From Blastocatellia bacterium (GTDB lineage Bacteria > Acidobacteriota > Blastocatellia > Chloracidobacteriales > JADJPF01), in NCBI GenBank assembly GCA_025057015.1, contig JANWYG010000010.1:280506-344505 (forward strand): a DNA stretch of 64,000 nucleotides. Reading direction: 5' to 3'. A program made the translations under genes and the position numbers. Below the pieces are notes generated by a model. That model was not told where the DNA came from. It worked only from the letters and a program-made list of their open reading frames with translations, and made no database searches. Below, in pieces: positions 34,169-43,187 of the stretch; position 1 is the first letter of the stretch, and each line of letters opens with the position of its first letter.

Positions 34169-34919
34169 GAAAGTGCGAGATACCGGCCTTGCAGTCTTCA
34201 GTCATGCGGCAGATAGTATTAGCATCCATGCCCGATTTGAGGGCCGTTTCGTAAGTCATACCGTCCATTTGGTAGAGAAGCCGTTTTGAAAGAAAGACAG
34301 CTGATTGGCTTCGCGAAGCAAGCGTTTTTAAGAACTCATCAACTTTTTCCTCAAAATCCTCTTCCTTGTAAACTTTGTTTATGAGCCCTATCGAGGCAGC
34401 TTCTTTAGCAGTGATGGGCTCGCCTAAAGTGATCAACTCGAAGGCTCGCTTTTCGCTTACCGAACGACGCAATATAGCCATTACCATGGCGGGAATAAAA
34501 CCTATTTTGACTTCTGGATAACCGAACTGTGCGGTATCTGATGCAAGGATAATGTCACAGGCAGTAGCAAGACCACAGCCACCGGCCAGAGCCTTGCCGC
34601 GAACTAGCGCTACGACAGGAAGAGGGAGATTGCGAATTAGCAGGAAAAGCTCCATTAGCAGGCCAGTGTCATGCAGATTTTCTAAGATAGAGCCTTTGGC
34701 AACCTTCTGTAGTACAGACAAATCTGCACCGGAGCAGAAATCCTTGCCAGCACCTTCGATTGCGATGACGCGGGAAGTAGGTTCGGCAGCAGCAGCACGC
34801 AGGGCTGCCTTTATCTCGGCTATCATCACATCGTCAAGAGCATTGCGCTTCTCTGGCCTGTTGAGAACGATGCGTACGATGTTTTCATGGCTACTGTAGA
34901 GGATCTTGCTGTAACTCAT
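34158..34919 (-). CDS. Enoyl-CoA hydratase/isomerase family protein (methylglutaconyl-CoA hydratase-like)
   Basis: The 253-residue crotonase-fold enzyme acts on 2-enoyl-CoA thioesters. Visible signatures are LNRPEKRNAL, GKDFCSGADL (first oxyanion-hole region), GKALAGGCGLATACD (second) and FGYPEVKIGFIPA. Of the two catalytic glutamates of classical hydratases, the one in PEV is kept, and the other is replaced by Gly (GGCGL instead of GGCEL). This pattern occurs in several hydratase subgroups and does not rule out hydratase activity. It is the last gene of an operon, overlapping the AtuA-related gene by four bases. Confidence 0.88.
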   Translation of the reverse strand: MSYSKILYSSHENIVRIVLNRPEKRNALDDVMIAEIKAALRAAAAEPTSRVIAIEGAGKDFCSGADLSVLQKVAKGSILENLHDTGLLMELFLLIRNLPLPVVALVRGKALAGGCGLATACDIILASDTAQFGYPEVKIGFIPAMVMAILRRSVSEKRAFELITLGEPITAKEAASIGLINKVYKEEDFEEKVDEFLKTLASRSQSAVFLSKRLLYQMDGMTYETALKSGMDANTICRMTEDCKAGISHFLKK

Positions 34920-35242
34920 AAATCCTCCGGTACTTCTATCTCCATTCTGAGCAGAGCAGAGCTGTAGGTCTTACCTTGTGCATCGGTCTTAAGCGAAACT
35001 GTGCCGCCACCACCAAGAGCTTTGTGTAGAAGGAAGTTAAGTGCATGCAGATTTGGCAGTTCGTATCTTTCGACCTCGCCTAAACATATGCCTGCAAAGT
35101 GCTCTTTTACTCGTTCTGCAGTCACTTCACGTTTGAGCAGTTCATAATACTCAGGCCGAAGTGCAATAAGACCTATGTTAGCTGTGTCTCCTTTGTCACC
35201 TGAGCGAGCATGAGCTAGCTTTAAAAGTCTCACCTTCTTCAT
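34916..35242 (-). CDS. AtuA-related small protein (ferredoxin-like C-terminal domain of AtuA)
   Basis: The 108-residue protein begins LLKLAHARSGDKGDTANIGLIA, a segment I recognise from the C-terminal domain of AtuA, the acyclic terpene utilisation protein, where it often occurs as a separate small gene. The segment HALNFLLHKALGGGGTVSL also fits. The biochemical role of the domain is not established. It usually sits beside genes for acyl-CoA carboxylases and hydratases of branched-chain or terpene degradation. Here it is coupled by ATGA to the enoyl-CoA hydratase gene. The larger AtuA domain is not in this window. Confidence 0.8.
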   Translation of the reverse strand: MKKVRLLKLAHARSGDKGDTANIGLIALRPEYYELLKREVTAERVKEHFAGICLGEVERYELPNLHALNFLLHKALGGGGTVSLKTDAQGKTYSSALLRMEIEVPEDL

Positions 35243-35292
35243 AAGTCACCAGATTGACAAGCGAGCATTCTATCGCTCTGGTTGCAATTATA

Positions 35293-35769
35293 TCACGATG
35301 ATGCGGCAGGCGGCTCGTTCTGTTCGTCTTCTTCCGAAGAATATTCGTATGTGACTTCAACGGCGGAGCATAGCTGATTCCAGGCATTGAATGCAGGCAT
35401 CAGCTGCATCAGGAGTGCTTTGTTGCCTTCTAGTTTGTAATGAGGAGAAGTTAGAGCTTTTAATGGGCTTATCTCACCTTTGTTTAGTGCTGCCATCATC
35501 TGATACGGACAGGTAGCGCGCATTATCATCGCTGTCGAGAAAGGCTCGTCTCTTAGTTGTTGCCAAGGAGCGACTCCTTTAGCGTATTTAACATCGACTA
35601 GCTTGCCACTGCTGAAAGTCCACTGCATGGTTCGATCGTAACCATCCGGGCAGTCAAGTACCCTGAAGACAAATAGGCCGTTGAGCTTCTTGACTTTTGC
35701 TTCAAATTCAGGTGCTTGCATTCTACGTACGCACTCGTCTTGCCAAGCTTTGGTGTAATACTTAATCAT
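35293..35769 (-). CDS. SCP2-like sterol-carrier-domain protein
   Basis: The 158-residue protein shows the SCP2 pattern: a strand pair around MQWTFSSGKLVDVKYAKG, then PWQQLRDEPFSTAMIMRATCPYQMMAALNKGEISPLKALTS and a helical end. SCP2-like domains bind fatty acyl-CoA or other lipids in a hydrophobic tunnel. It lies 16 bases after the alcohol dehydrogenase gene and 50 bases before the AtuA-related gene, in one minus-strand unit. It may hold or deliver a hydrophobic substrate to this pathway. The C terminus is acidic and low in complexity. Confidence 0.65.
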   Translation of the reverse strand: MIKYYTKAWQDECVRRMQAPEFEAKVKKLNGLFVFRVLDCPDGYDRTMQWTFSSGKLVDVKYAKGVAPWQQLRDEPFSTAMIMRATCPYQMMAALNKGEISPLKALTSPHYKLEGNKALLMQLMPAFNAWNQLCSAVEVTYEYSSEEDEQNEPPAASS

Positions 35770-35785
35770 AGCTGCTCCTTAAACG

Positions 35786-36985
35786 CTAGATGCTTTTCTC
35801 AATCAAAGGCCTAAAGTCTGCCATTTCTGCTTTGCGCGGATTAAATGCCATAGAAACGTCTTCAAGTGCTAATTTGCAGATCTTGTCTATAGTGTCTGCA
35901 TCAGTCGGAACGCCTACTTCGCGAAAACGCTCCGGAATGCAGAGTTTTCTTCGCAGTTCTTTCACAAGTTCTATGCCTCTAAGGCCTATTTCTATATCAG
36001 ATAGCCTTTCTTCTATGCCCATAGCACGGGCTAGAGAAGCGTATCTAGACGGGCAGGCTTCGAGGTTAAACTCCATGACGTAGGGTAGTGCTATTGCATT
36101 GGCTAGCCCGTGATGTATGTTGTACAGTGCCCCGACAGTATGCGAGATAGCATGTGTAGCTCCTACTGGAGCGTTAGTAAACGCTATGCCAGCCATGGTA
36201 GCTGCTATCTGCATTTTCGCCAAAGCATCACTGTCATGTTGTGTTGCTGCGAGTATGTTGTCGTAGATCATTTCGGTTGCTTTTAGTGCTAGAGCATCTG
36301 AAAAGGGCTGGCTTTCAGTGGAAACGTATGCTTCTATAGCATGCGTCAGGGCGTCCATGCCAGTCTGAGCAACAAGTTTTGCTGGCAGACTGACTACCAT
36401 TTCCGGATCCAGCACGGCCATCCGAGGGTAGAGATAGGGGCTAGCTATAGGCAACTTTAGTCCGCTTTCTTTGTCCTTAGCTACGGCTATGAAAGTTACT
36501 TCGCTGCCTGTTCCTACTGTGGTGGGAATGGCTATTACCGGTATGCAAGGGCCAGGAACCATAAAGCCGCCTTCGTAATCCTTAGCTTTGCCGCCGTAGA
36601 TACCTAGCACAGAAACGAATTTAGCCGTGTCGATTACGCTGCCGCCACCTACGGCAATGATCAGGTCAATGCCGTTTGCCTGAACTTGTGACGCAAGCTC
36701 TTCTACTAGTGCTGTGTCTGAATCTGATGGTACTGAATCGTAAACGACGGCAGCTTTGATTGTCGCTGTGCTAGTAATACCAGCTAGCACCTTGTCTACT
36801 AGACCTGCTGCTGCTACACCCCGATCGGTTATAAGCATTGCCGTGCTCTTTTCGGCAAGATCGTTTTCTATCTGTAGCTCTGTGGCAAGGTTTGCCACTT
36901 TGCCTTTGCCAAACTTTACTTGCGTAGGTAGGAAAAAGCCAAAGTCAAACCGTTCTAGCTTTTCATTCTTGCAGATGAAACCCAT
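35786..36985 (-). CDS. Iron-containing alcohol dehydrogenase
   Basis: The 399-residue protein is a typical group III (Fe-ADH) enzyme that interconverts alcohols and aldehydes with NAD(P). The N-terminal dinucleotide domain has AVGGGSVIDTAK and IPTTVGTGSEVT. The metal-binding domain has TGMDALTHAIEAYVS, GATHAISHTVGALYNIHHGLANA, with Asp and three His in family order. A GGAG ribosome site precedes the ATG. It is the first gene of a four-gene operon ending with the enoyl-CoA hydratase, which suggests that an alcohol is oxidised and then taken through a CoA-ester route. The real substrate cannot be read from the sequence. Confidence 0.93.
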   Translation of the reverse strand: MGFICKNEKLERFDFGFFLPTQVKFGKGKVANLATELQIENDLAEKSTAMLITDRGVAAAGLVDKVLAGITSTATIKAAVVYDSVPSDSDTALVEELASQVQANGIDLIIAVGGGSVIDTAKFVSVLGIYGGKAKDYEGGFMVPGPCIPVIAIPTTVGTGSEVTFIAVAKDKESGLKLPIASPYLYPRMAVLDPEMVVSLPAKLVAQTGMDALTHAIEAYVSTESQPFSDALALKATEMIYDNILAATQHDSDALAKMQIAATMAGIAFTNAPVGATHAISHTVGALYNIHHGLANAIALPYVMEFNLEACPSRYASLARAMGIEERLSDIEIGLRGIELVKELRRKLCIPERFREVGVPTDADTIDKICKLALEDVSMAFNPRKAEMADFRPLIEKSI

Positions 36986-37190
36986 AGTAAGCTCCGATTA
37001 AAAATCTGACCAGCAGGTCAGCGAAACTTGAGAATATATCGCTTCGAAGTTTCTGTCAAACCGTATGTTGTAAGTATTGTCCATGCTTGCAGTAGATAGA
37101 GTGTCATACTAAGATTGCATTATGTACAGGGCTTTTGCTGCAATGCAAAGCAGCTTCTAAATATATAGTTTGCTTGACTTAGGAGCAGGT

Positions 37191-40100
37191 ATGGCTCAAT
37201 GTTTGGTTTGCGGAAACATGCTTAGCCGTCACTGGCGCTTTTGTATGAAATGCGGGGCTAGGATTGAAGAAGATACAGAACAGAAAGTGCGTTCGATAAA
37301 CTATCTTCTACAGGAATTGGCAAAATGGCGACTACGCGGGCTGATAGATGTGCAGACTCAGGAAATTCTCTTTAATGAATACACAACGTTGCGGGACGAT
37401 TTGATAGCCGGACTGAAACCTGTAGCGCATTCGGTGAAACAGCTAGACGCAATTCAGAAGCCCCAAACAGCAGTTATTAATGCTGGATCTGAAAGCCAAG
37501 AGCCGAAGATGAAACCAGAGCTGGAAAGCCGACCAACTGCTTACAAATCCTTTAGTGAGTTGGTAATAGAACATATAAGCGCTGTATTTGCTTTAGCAGC
37601 GTCGTTACTGGCTGCCGGAGTGTTGCTCTACTACCGGCACGAAGTCTATGTCGGTTTGAAAAATCCGTATGTCCAAGCGCTTGTGCTTGGTATCGTAACC
37701 CTTGGCTCACTTGTTAGCGGTTGGACATTAGCTAGGCGCAACGAGAATACTTCGGGCAGGGCTTTAACTATAGTTGGATCGTTGTTGTTGCCGATTAATC
37801 CCTGGTTTCTGGTCAAAATAGGCGTTCTGGAGGACCGAGGTAATGCCTGGGTACTAGGTAGTGTCTGTACTGCGCTTTACTTATGGACGGCGTACTTTTT
37901 GCGCAGCAGATTGTATGTTTATTTTGGATTGGTGGCAGGATACTTAACTGCAATATCTCTTGCTTTGAAAATTGCTCAAGGAGTGTCGCCCGTGGCTGCT
38001 GCCTTGATGTTTGCTTCTTTAGCATGCTTTGCGGCATATTCTCTGCTATCACGAAATGAAAAGACCTGCTATTATAGTGCCCCGTTTTTCAGTACAGCAC
38101 ATATTGGTGTCGCTCTGTGTTTGCTCTTCTACACACCTGCTATCAAATACTTGCCTCAGGAACTTACGTTTGCAAAGCGTTACTTTGATCCTAGTTCTTA
38201 CAATACATTCATAGCTTGCTGGCTATCGCTGTGTGCCATAGGAGGATATCTTTACTCAGCATTTGCAAGAAGTAGAGGGCGATATGTCTATCTTGCCTAT
38301 GCTGCCTTATTTTGGGCCGAAGCCTTGCTGCTAGCTGAGTATAAGGCTGTTGGCAGACTTTGGGTGTTAGTTGTTACAGCAACTGTGTTTTTTACAAGAT
38401 ATGTAAGCGATCGAGTGGCATACGACACATATGTCAAATTGGCAGTTGAAAGAGCAGGCTGGCTCAGTTGTAGTGTGCTTTCTATATATGTTTGCTATAT
38501 ACACTTACAGCTGCTGGAAGGTAGCTTGCCAGGATGGACTGCTGTAGCAACCCTCTTTGTACTTGGTGGGTACTATCTCTATTTAGTTTTAAGGAAGCAA
38601 AGTGAGCCTGCACATTATTTCTTTTGGTGGGTAGCCTCGGCAGCAATACCTTTGACTGTGGTTAATCTTGGAACAGGGCTTGCCACATTACCGGCTCTAT
38701 CTGTTCTCACTGCTGGTGTGTATCTTTACTTGAGTCGGGAAGGAAAATTGTTTCAGCTAAACCGACTCTCGTTCAGAATAACCTTCTATGGATTGAGCTT
38801 GCTGGCCTTGATGTATTTTTTGGCCAGGATGGATAAACTGAGCAGTAGCTCGGCAGCTACGATAGCTTTAATGTTTGCTTTGTTAATGATAGTACAGGGA
38901 TTAAATGCCTTGAGCTATGAAGCTCGTAAAGAAGCTATCGGAGTATTTTTTGTATCGGCTACGTCGCTTACTTTCTCGTTTGCTTTTTTCATCGAGTACT
39001 TAGATAGCCAGATCCAGATACTGGATGATCCGCTAAGATTACTTTTACTATCCTTGTGGATTTTAGTACTACGCTTAGCCACAGGCTTTGAGAAAGTGCC
39101 GATTGAGCTCAGACGAGGCTATGATCTATTTGGTGATGTATTTAGTGCGTTTTTGACTTTAGGGCCTCTCTTTAGCTTAGCGGAATTGCTTTTCGGTGAA
39201 ACCAAACCACAAGTTGTCGTTGTGCTGGCAGCTGTAGCCTTAGCTGTTCGAAGTTGGTTGTGTATTCTGGTTCAATCGTCGAGATATGTATTCCGCAACG
39301 TTTTAAATGCGCTGTTGCTATCTGTTATAGGCGTCAGCTTGCTGGGAGAGTTATCCTGTTTGATAGGAATTAGGTCAAAGGAATTTGTGACGGCTGAGTA
39401 TGTGCTGCTTAGCTTTGGTTATATTCTGCTATCTAGAGCTTTGCTGCGTCGCGGCTATCCTCGCGAGCTATTTACTTTCGAAGCATTTGCCTATCTAGTC
39501 TCGGCTCTAACACTACTTTTCACTTTTGTGAATACTATCGTAACCGTTGTGGGAGTAGAAGAAGCCCCAGCTTTGAAGCTACTACTTACTCCGGTGCTTG
39601 CGACAGTGGTTCATTTCTATGTTTCTCGTGGTGCGAAGGGAGAAGGCTTTCTGCTTTGCTTATCAATATTTGCGCTGTTTACTTCGTTGAGGGTACTCGT
39701 AAGTCTAGTAGGTTTAGATAGCTACTTTTGGGGAATAGCAGCTCTAACCTGCGCTTTGTTAGGGTATCTGTCTAGGCTTCTAGCTGACAGATATGGAGAG
39801 TTTTTTAGCAAAGTGATTTGGCGCTTGTCGTCTGCAATATATGCTCTTGCTGTAGCTGTAGTAACTACCTACTCGCTGGCTGAGATAGAATTAAACAACT
39901 TGGAGCTTACAGAATGCATAGTGGACATAATCTTGCTCAAACTTGCAGGTGCAGGGTTGCTAACGCTTGCTACAGGAGAGATGCAGCGGCGGGTGTATAG
40001 AACGACACTTGTTTTGCTAGCTACCTTAAACTACGTCTTGATAGGATTCAGGCTAGGCTTTGATTTCTGGAGACAGCACGAGTACTACGCTGTACCGATA

Positions 40101-40532
40101 GGATTGGCCTACTTGGTGATGGGGATTGTCGAAAGAAATAAGGTAAGCTTAGGTGCTAAACTGAAGGTATTGGTGGGTAGTTTCTTGTCTGTAATGCCTA
40201 TGTTGCTGCACACCCTGGCTTTTAGGTTTGTTGATGGTGTACCTTCTTCGCTACATGAGATAGGCGTGGTCTTTATCTCGCTTGTTTTGATTTTGTGTGG
40301 GGCAAAGTTTCAACTTAGAGTTTCCGTCATCTGTGGTGTGTCAGCATTGGCAGTTAACCTATTTTGTGTGATGTTTGGCGTTGTAGGTGGGGGACAGAAA
40401 TTGTTGGCAGCCGTGCTGATAGCTTTCGGTGTAGGAATATTTATATCGACTTGGCTTATCTACCGCAGTGTTAAGATGAGAAAGATTGATACTGATCAGG
40501 TTATGGCGGAGGACCTAGGAAGATGGAAGTAG
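37191..40532 (+). CDS. Zinc-ribbon, highly polytopic membrane protein
   Basis: The 1113-residue protein starts at the ATG at 37191 behind AGGAG; an earlier in-frame TTG at 37170 lacks such a site. Residues 4-21 form a zinc ribbon (CLVC...CMKC). A cytosolic helical region of about 110 residues follows. From about residue 125 to the end there are roughly 25-30 hydrophobic helices in regular hairpins, with few charged loops. The first part resembles DUF2157-type membrane proteins and the whole resembles the large SCO7613-type zinc-ribbon membrane proteins; both comparisons are from memory. No catalytic motif is seen. It overlaps the M28 peptidase gene by ten bases, so the two are probably co-translated. 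Confidence 0.75.
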   Translation: MAQCLVCGNMLSRHWRFCMKCGARIEEDTEQKVRSINYLLQELAKWRLRGLIDVQTQEILFNEYTTLRDDLIAGLKPVAHSVKQLDAIQKPQTAVINAGSESQEPKMKPELESRPTAYKSFSELVIEHISAVFALAASLLAAGVLLYYRHEVYVGLKNPYVQALVLGIVTLGSLVSGWTLARRNENTSGRALTIVGSLLLPINPWFLVKIGVLEDRGNAWVLGSVCTALYLWTAYFLRSRLYVYFGLVAGYLTAISLALKIAQGVSPVAAALMFASLACFAAYSLLSRNEKTCYYSAPFFSTAHIGVALCLLFYTPAIKYLPQELTFAKRYFDPSSYNTFIACWLSLCAIGGYLYSAFARSRGRYVYLAYAALFWAEALLLAEYKAVGRLWVLVVTATVFFTRYVSDRVAYDTYVKLAVERAGWLSCSVLSIYVCYIHLQLLEGSLPGWTAVATLFVLGGYYLYLVLRKQSEPAHYFFWWVASAAIPLTVVNLGTGLATLPALSVLTAGVYLYLSREGKLFQLNRLSFRITFYGLSLLALMYFLARMDKLSSSSAATIALMFALLMIVQGLNALSYEARKEAIGVFFVSATSLTFSFAFFIEYLDSQIQILDDPLRLLLLSLWILVLRLATGFEKVPIELRRGYDLFGDVFSAFLTLGPLFSLAELLFGETKPQVVVVLAAVALAVRSWLCILVQSSRYVFRNVLNALLLSVIGVSLLGELSCLIGIRSKEFVTAEYVLLSFGYILLSRALLRRGYPRELFTFEAFAYLVSALTLLFTFVNTIVTVVGVEEAPALKLLLTPVLATVVHFYVSRGAKGEGFLLCLSIFALFTSLRVLVSLVGLDSYFWGIAALTCALLGYLSRLLADRYGEFFSKVIWRLSSAIYALAVAVVTTYSLAEIELNNLELTECIVDIILLKLAGAGLLTLATGEMQRRVYRTTLVLLATLNYVLIGFRLGFDFWRQHEYYAVPIGLAYLVMGIVERNKVSLGAKLKVLVGSFLSVMPMLLHTLAFRFVDGVPSSLHEIGVVFISLVLILCGAKFQLRVSVICGVSALAVNLFCVMFGVVGGGQKLLAAVLIAFGVGIFISTWLIYRSVKMRKIDTDQVMAEDLGRWK

Positions 40533-42166
40533 GAAGAGTTTGGCTGCTTGTCTTGATGCTTATTCTGGCTACTGCGGCTAAGAAGCCCGATCCTGTGCGT
40601 GAAGCTGTGGCTACATTTGACCAGAAGGCGTTTTTAGAAAACATTCGAACGCTTGCTTCTGACGAGTTCGAGGGTCGTTCGCCTGGAACGCGAGGCGAAG
40701 AGCTGACGATTAAGTTCTTGGCGAAGAAGTTTGCTGAGGTAGGAGCATCTGCAGGCAACCCTGATGGTACGTACTTTCAGAAAGTGCCTCTCGTAGGTTA
40801 CACGATAGATACCGGTGCATCTTTGAAGCTGATTGGTAGTCGAGGTGAGTTGAGCCTCAAGTTTGCTGATGACTATGTTGCTTGGACGCGACGTTTGGTC
40901 GAAGAAGTTCAGATGCAAGGTGAAGTAGTGTTTGTGGGCTACGGCGTGCAAGCTCCTGAGTACGGATGGGATGACTATAAAGGGCTTGATGTCAAAGGAA
41001 AGGTGCTGCTGATGCTGATAAATGATCCACAGGTGCCTGATGAGAGGCTCTTTGGTGGTAAGGCGATGACCTACTATGGTCGTTGGACGTACAAGTATGA
41101 AATAGCAGCAAAGCTAGGCGCTGCCGGAGCTATTATCATTCACGAAACAGGCCCTGCGGGCTACGGTTGGAATGTGGTACGTAACGGTCGCGAGCGCGAG
41201 CAGTTTACCATAGACAGCGGCAACAAAAACCTAGGACTGTGCCCAGTTGAAGGGTGGATAACGTATGAGAAAGCCGAAGCGCTGTTTAAGCTTGCTGGTA
41301 AAGATCTAGCTGAAGCAAAACGAGCGGCACTTGAGAGGAACTTTCGACCCTTGGCTTTGGAGGTAAAAGCGGAGTTGCTGCTTAAGAATAAGCTTAGGTA
41401 TGTAGACTCGCATAATGTGATAGCTAAAGTGGAAGGTAGCGATCCTAAGCTTAGAAACGAGTATGTTATCTATGTTGCTCACTGGGATCATTTTGGCATC
41501 GGTGGTAGTGGTGCTGACAGGATCTACAATGGGGCAGTTGACAATGCTACTGGTACAGCAGCGTTGCTGGAACTAGCAAAGGCCTTTAGCAAGGCTAGGC
41601 CGAAGCGTAGCGTGCTGTTTCTGGCCGTGACTGCCGAAGAACGCGGGCTACTTGGATCGGCCTACTATGCTGAGCATCCACTATATCCACACAACAAAAC
41701 GTTGGCCGTTATCAATATCGACAGCATGAATGTCTACGGTCGTACGAAGGATGTTGTGGTGATAGGGCTCGGGGCATCTTCGCTAGACGACTATGTTCGA
41801 GCAGCCGCTCGGCTGCAAGACCGCGTAGTCAAGCCAGATCCAGAGCCAGAGAAAGGCTACTATTATCGCTCAGACCATTTCAGTTTTGCTAAGCACGGCG
41901 TGCCGGCTGTGTACGCTGAGTCGGGAATAGACTATGTTGATAAGCCCAAGGGCTATGGAATGCAAGTTCGCGAGAGGTATGTTTCGCAGGACTACCATCA
42001 GCCTTCCGACGAAGTTCGCGAGGATTGGGACTTAAGTGGCGCTATGCAGGATATAGAGCTGCTATTTCGTGTAGGCTATGAAGTTGCAAACGCTAAGCGC
42101 ATGCCGACTTGGCGGCCAAAAAGCGAGTTTCGTGCTATCAGAGAGGCTTCGCTACGTGGTAAATGA
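40523..42166 (+). CDS. Exported M28-family metallopeptidase with PA domain
   Basis: The 547-residue protein has a signal peptide (RVWLLVLMLILATAA). A protease-associated-type insertion lies at about 130-290. The M28 domain carries a two-zinc site in usual order: AHWDHFG (His and bridging segment), GAVDNATGTAALLEL (bridging Asp), TAEERGLLGS (Glu pair), NIDSMN (Asp) and YYRSDHFSFAKHG (final His). The family holds aminopeptidases and carboxypeptidases, and this architecture is most like periplasmic aminopeptidases. The start at 40523 lies inside the end of the preceding gene. Confidence 0.93.
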   Translation: MEVGRVWLLVLMLILATAAKKPDPVREAVATFDQKAFLENIRTLASDEFEGRSPGTRGEELTIKFLAKKFAEVGASAGNPDGTYFQKVPLVGYTIDTGASLKLIGSRGELSLKFADDYVAWTRRLVEEVQMQGEVVFVGYGVQAPEYGWDDYKGLDVKGKVLLMLINDPQVPDERLFGGKAMTYYGRWTYKYEIAAKLGAAGAIIIHETGPAGYGWNVVRNGREREQFTIDSGNKNLGLCPVEGWITYEKAEALFKLAGKDLAEAKRAALERNFRPLALEVKAELLLKNKLRYVDSHNVIAKVEGSDPKLRNEYVIYVAHWDHFGIGGSGADRIYNGAVDNATGTAALLELAKAFSKARPKRSVLFLAVTAEERGLLGSAYYAEHPLYPHNKTLAVINIDSMNVYGRTKDVVVIGLGASSLDDYVRAAARLQDRVVKPDPEPEKGYYYRSDHFSFAKHGVPAVYAESGIDYVDKPKGYGMQVRERYVSQDYHQPSDEVREDWDLSGAMQDIELLFRVGYEVANAKRMPTWRPKSEFRAIREASLRGK

Positions 42167-42245
42167 TAGGTGCTAAAATTGATAGTTTCTAAATGACAGT
42201 CTCTAAAAGACCGTTGTTACTAGTTGTTTAGCCAGTTCTTGCGGA

Positions 42246-43187
42246 ATGTCTACCGGTAAATACTTGTTTGTATTGTTTTGCCTTTTAGGGTTTGTAGTAG
42301 CTGGGATAGAGCTAAGCTCTGAGCCTGTAGCTAAACCGTATTACCTGCCGACTACTTCTTCGCATTATCCGAGGGAGTTCGTAGATTCTACTGGTGAGAG
42401 ACTGCTCATATGGCGAAAGCCTATGAGGATAGTCTCACAGACGCTGGCTACGGACGAGATACTGCTGGCTATATGCGATCCGGCTAGAATAATTGCGCTG
42501 AGTGCTTTAGCAGACAATTCAGAGTATAGTAACGTCGTAGAGGAGGCAAAGGCGGTAAAGGGGCGTACTAATCGCGGTGCTGAAGAGGTACTGAAGATGC
42601 AGCCGGACTTGATCTTTGTCTCTTCTTACAGTCGAGCAGAGTTTGTCGAACTTCTCAGGACAGCGAAGGCACCGCTTTATAAGTTTTCGTCTTTTGATAC
42701 TTTAGAGGATATTGAGCGTAATATTCTTGCCATAGGCGAGGTAATCGATGAACGTGCTCGTGCTGAAGCTCTCGTCGAATCAATGCGGCAAAAACTAGCC
42801 TCTATATGCTCGGCCTTACCGAAGCGAGACAGACCGCTGCGTGTGCTTTCTTATGGCTTGAGTGGCTCAACTGCCGGTCGAGGCACGCTGTTTGATGACA
42901 TACTGCACAGGTTAGGAGCAATAAACTTGAGCGCAGAGCACGGCATAAAAGGTTATGCCAAGATTGGGGCTGAACAAGTGGTAGCTTGGAATCCGGACGT
43001 GATAGTTGCTGGCGCTGAGCCTGGTAGCATCGAGCGGATTAAGGAACAGATGCTGAGGGATCCGGCGATAGCTATGACCGATGCTGCTCGAAATGGCAGG
43101 ATAGTAGTTATCGACAATAGGCATTTTCTGTCAGTCTCGCACCATATCATTAAGGGCATCGAAGCATTGGCCGTGGGGCTCAGATGA
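42246..43187 (+). CDS. Periplasmic metal-chelate binding protein of an ABC importer (BtuF/FecB type)
   Basis: The 313-residue protein has a signal peptide (KYLFVLFCLLGFVVAG) and the helical-backbone metal-receptor pattern: RIVSQTLATDEILLAI, then AEEVLKMQPDLIFVSS, a long linker helix, and a second lobe with AEQVVAWNPDVIVAG and RIVVIDNRHFLSVSHH. The ligand could be a siderophore, heme or cobalamin. Its last four bases overlap the permease gene. I see no Fur box or cobalamin riboswitch in the 79 bases upstream. Confidence 0.85.
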   Translation: MSTGKYLFVLFCLLGFVVAGIELSSEPVAKPYYLPTTSSHYPREFVDSTGERLLIWRKPMRIVSQTLATDEILLAICDPARIIALSALADNSEYSNVVEEAKAVKGRTNRGAEEVLKMQPDLIFVSSYSRAEFVELLRTAKAPLYKFSSFDTLEDIERNILAIGEVIDERARAEALVESMRQKLASICSALPKRDRPLRVLSYGLSGSTAGRGTLFDDILHRLGAINLSAEHGIKGYAKIGAEQVVAWNPDVIVAGAEPGSIERIKEQMLRDPAIAMTDAARNGRIVVIDNRHFLSVSHHIIKGIEALAVGLR

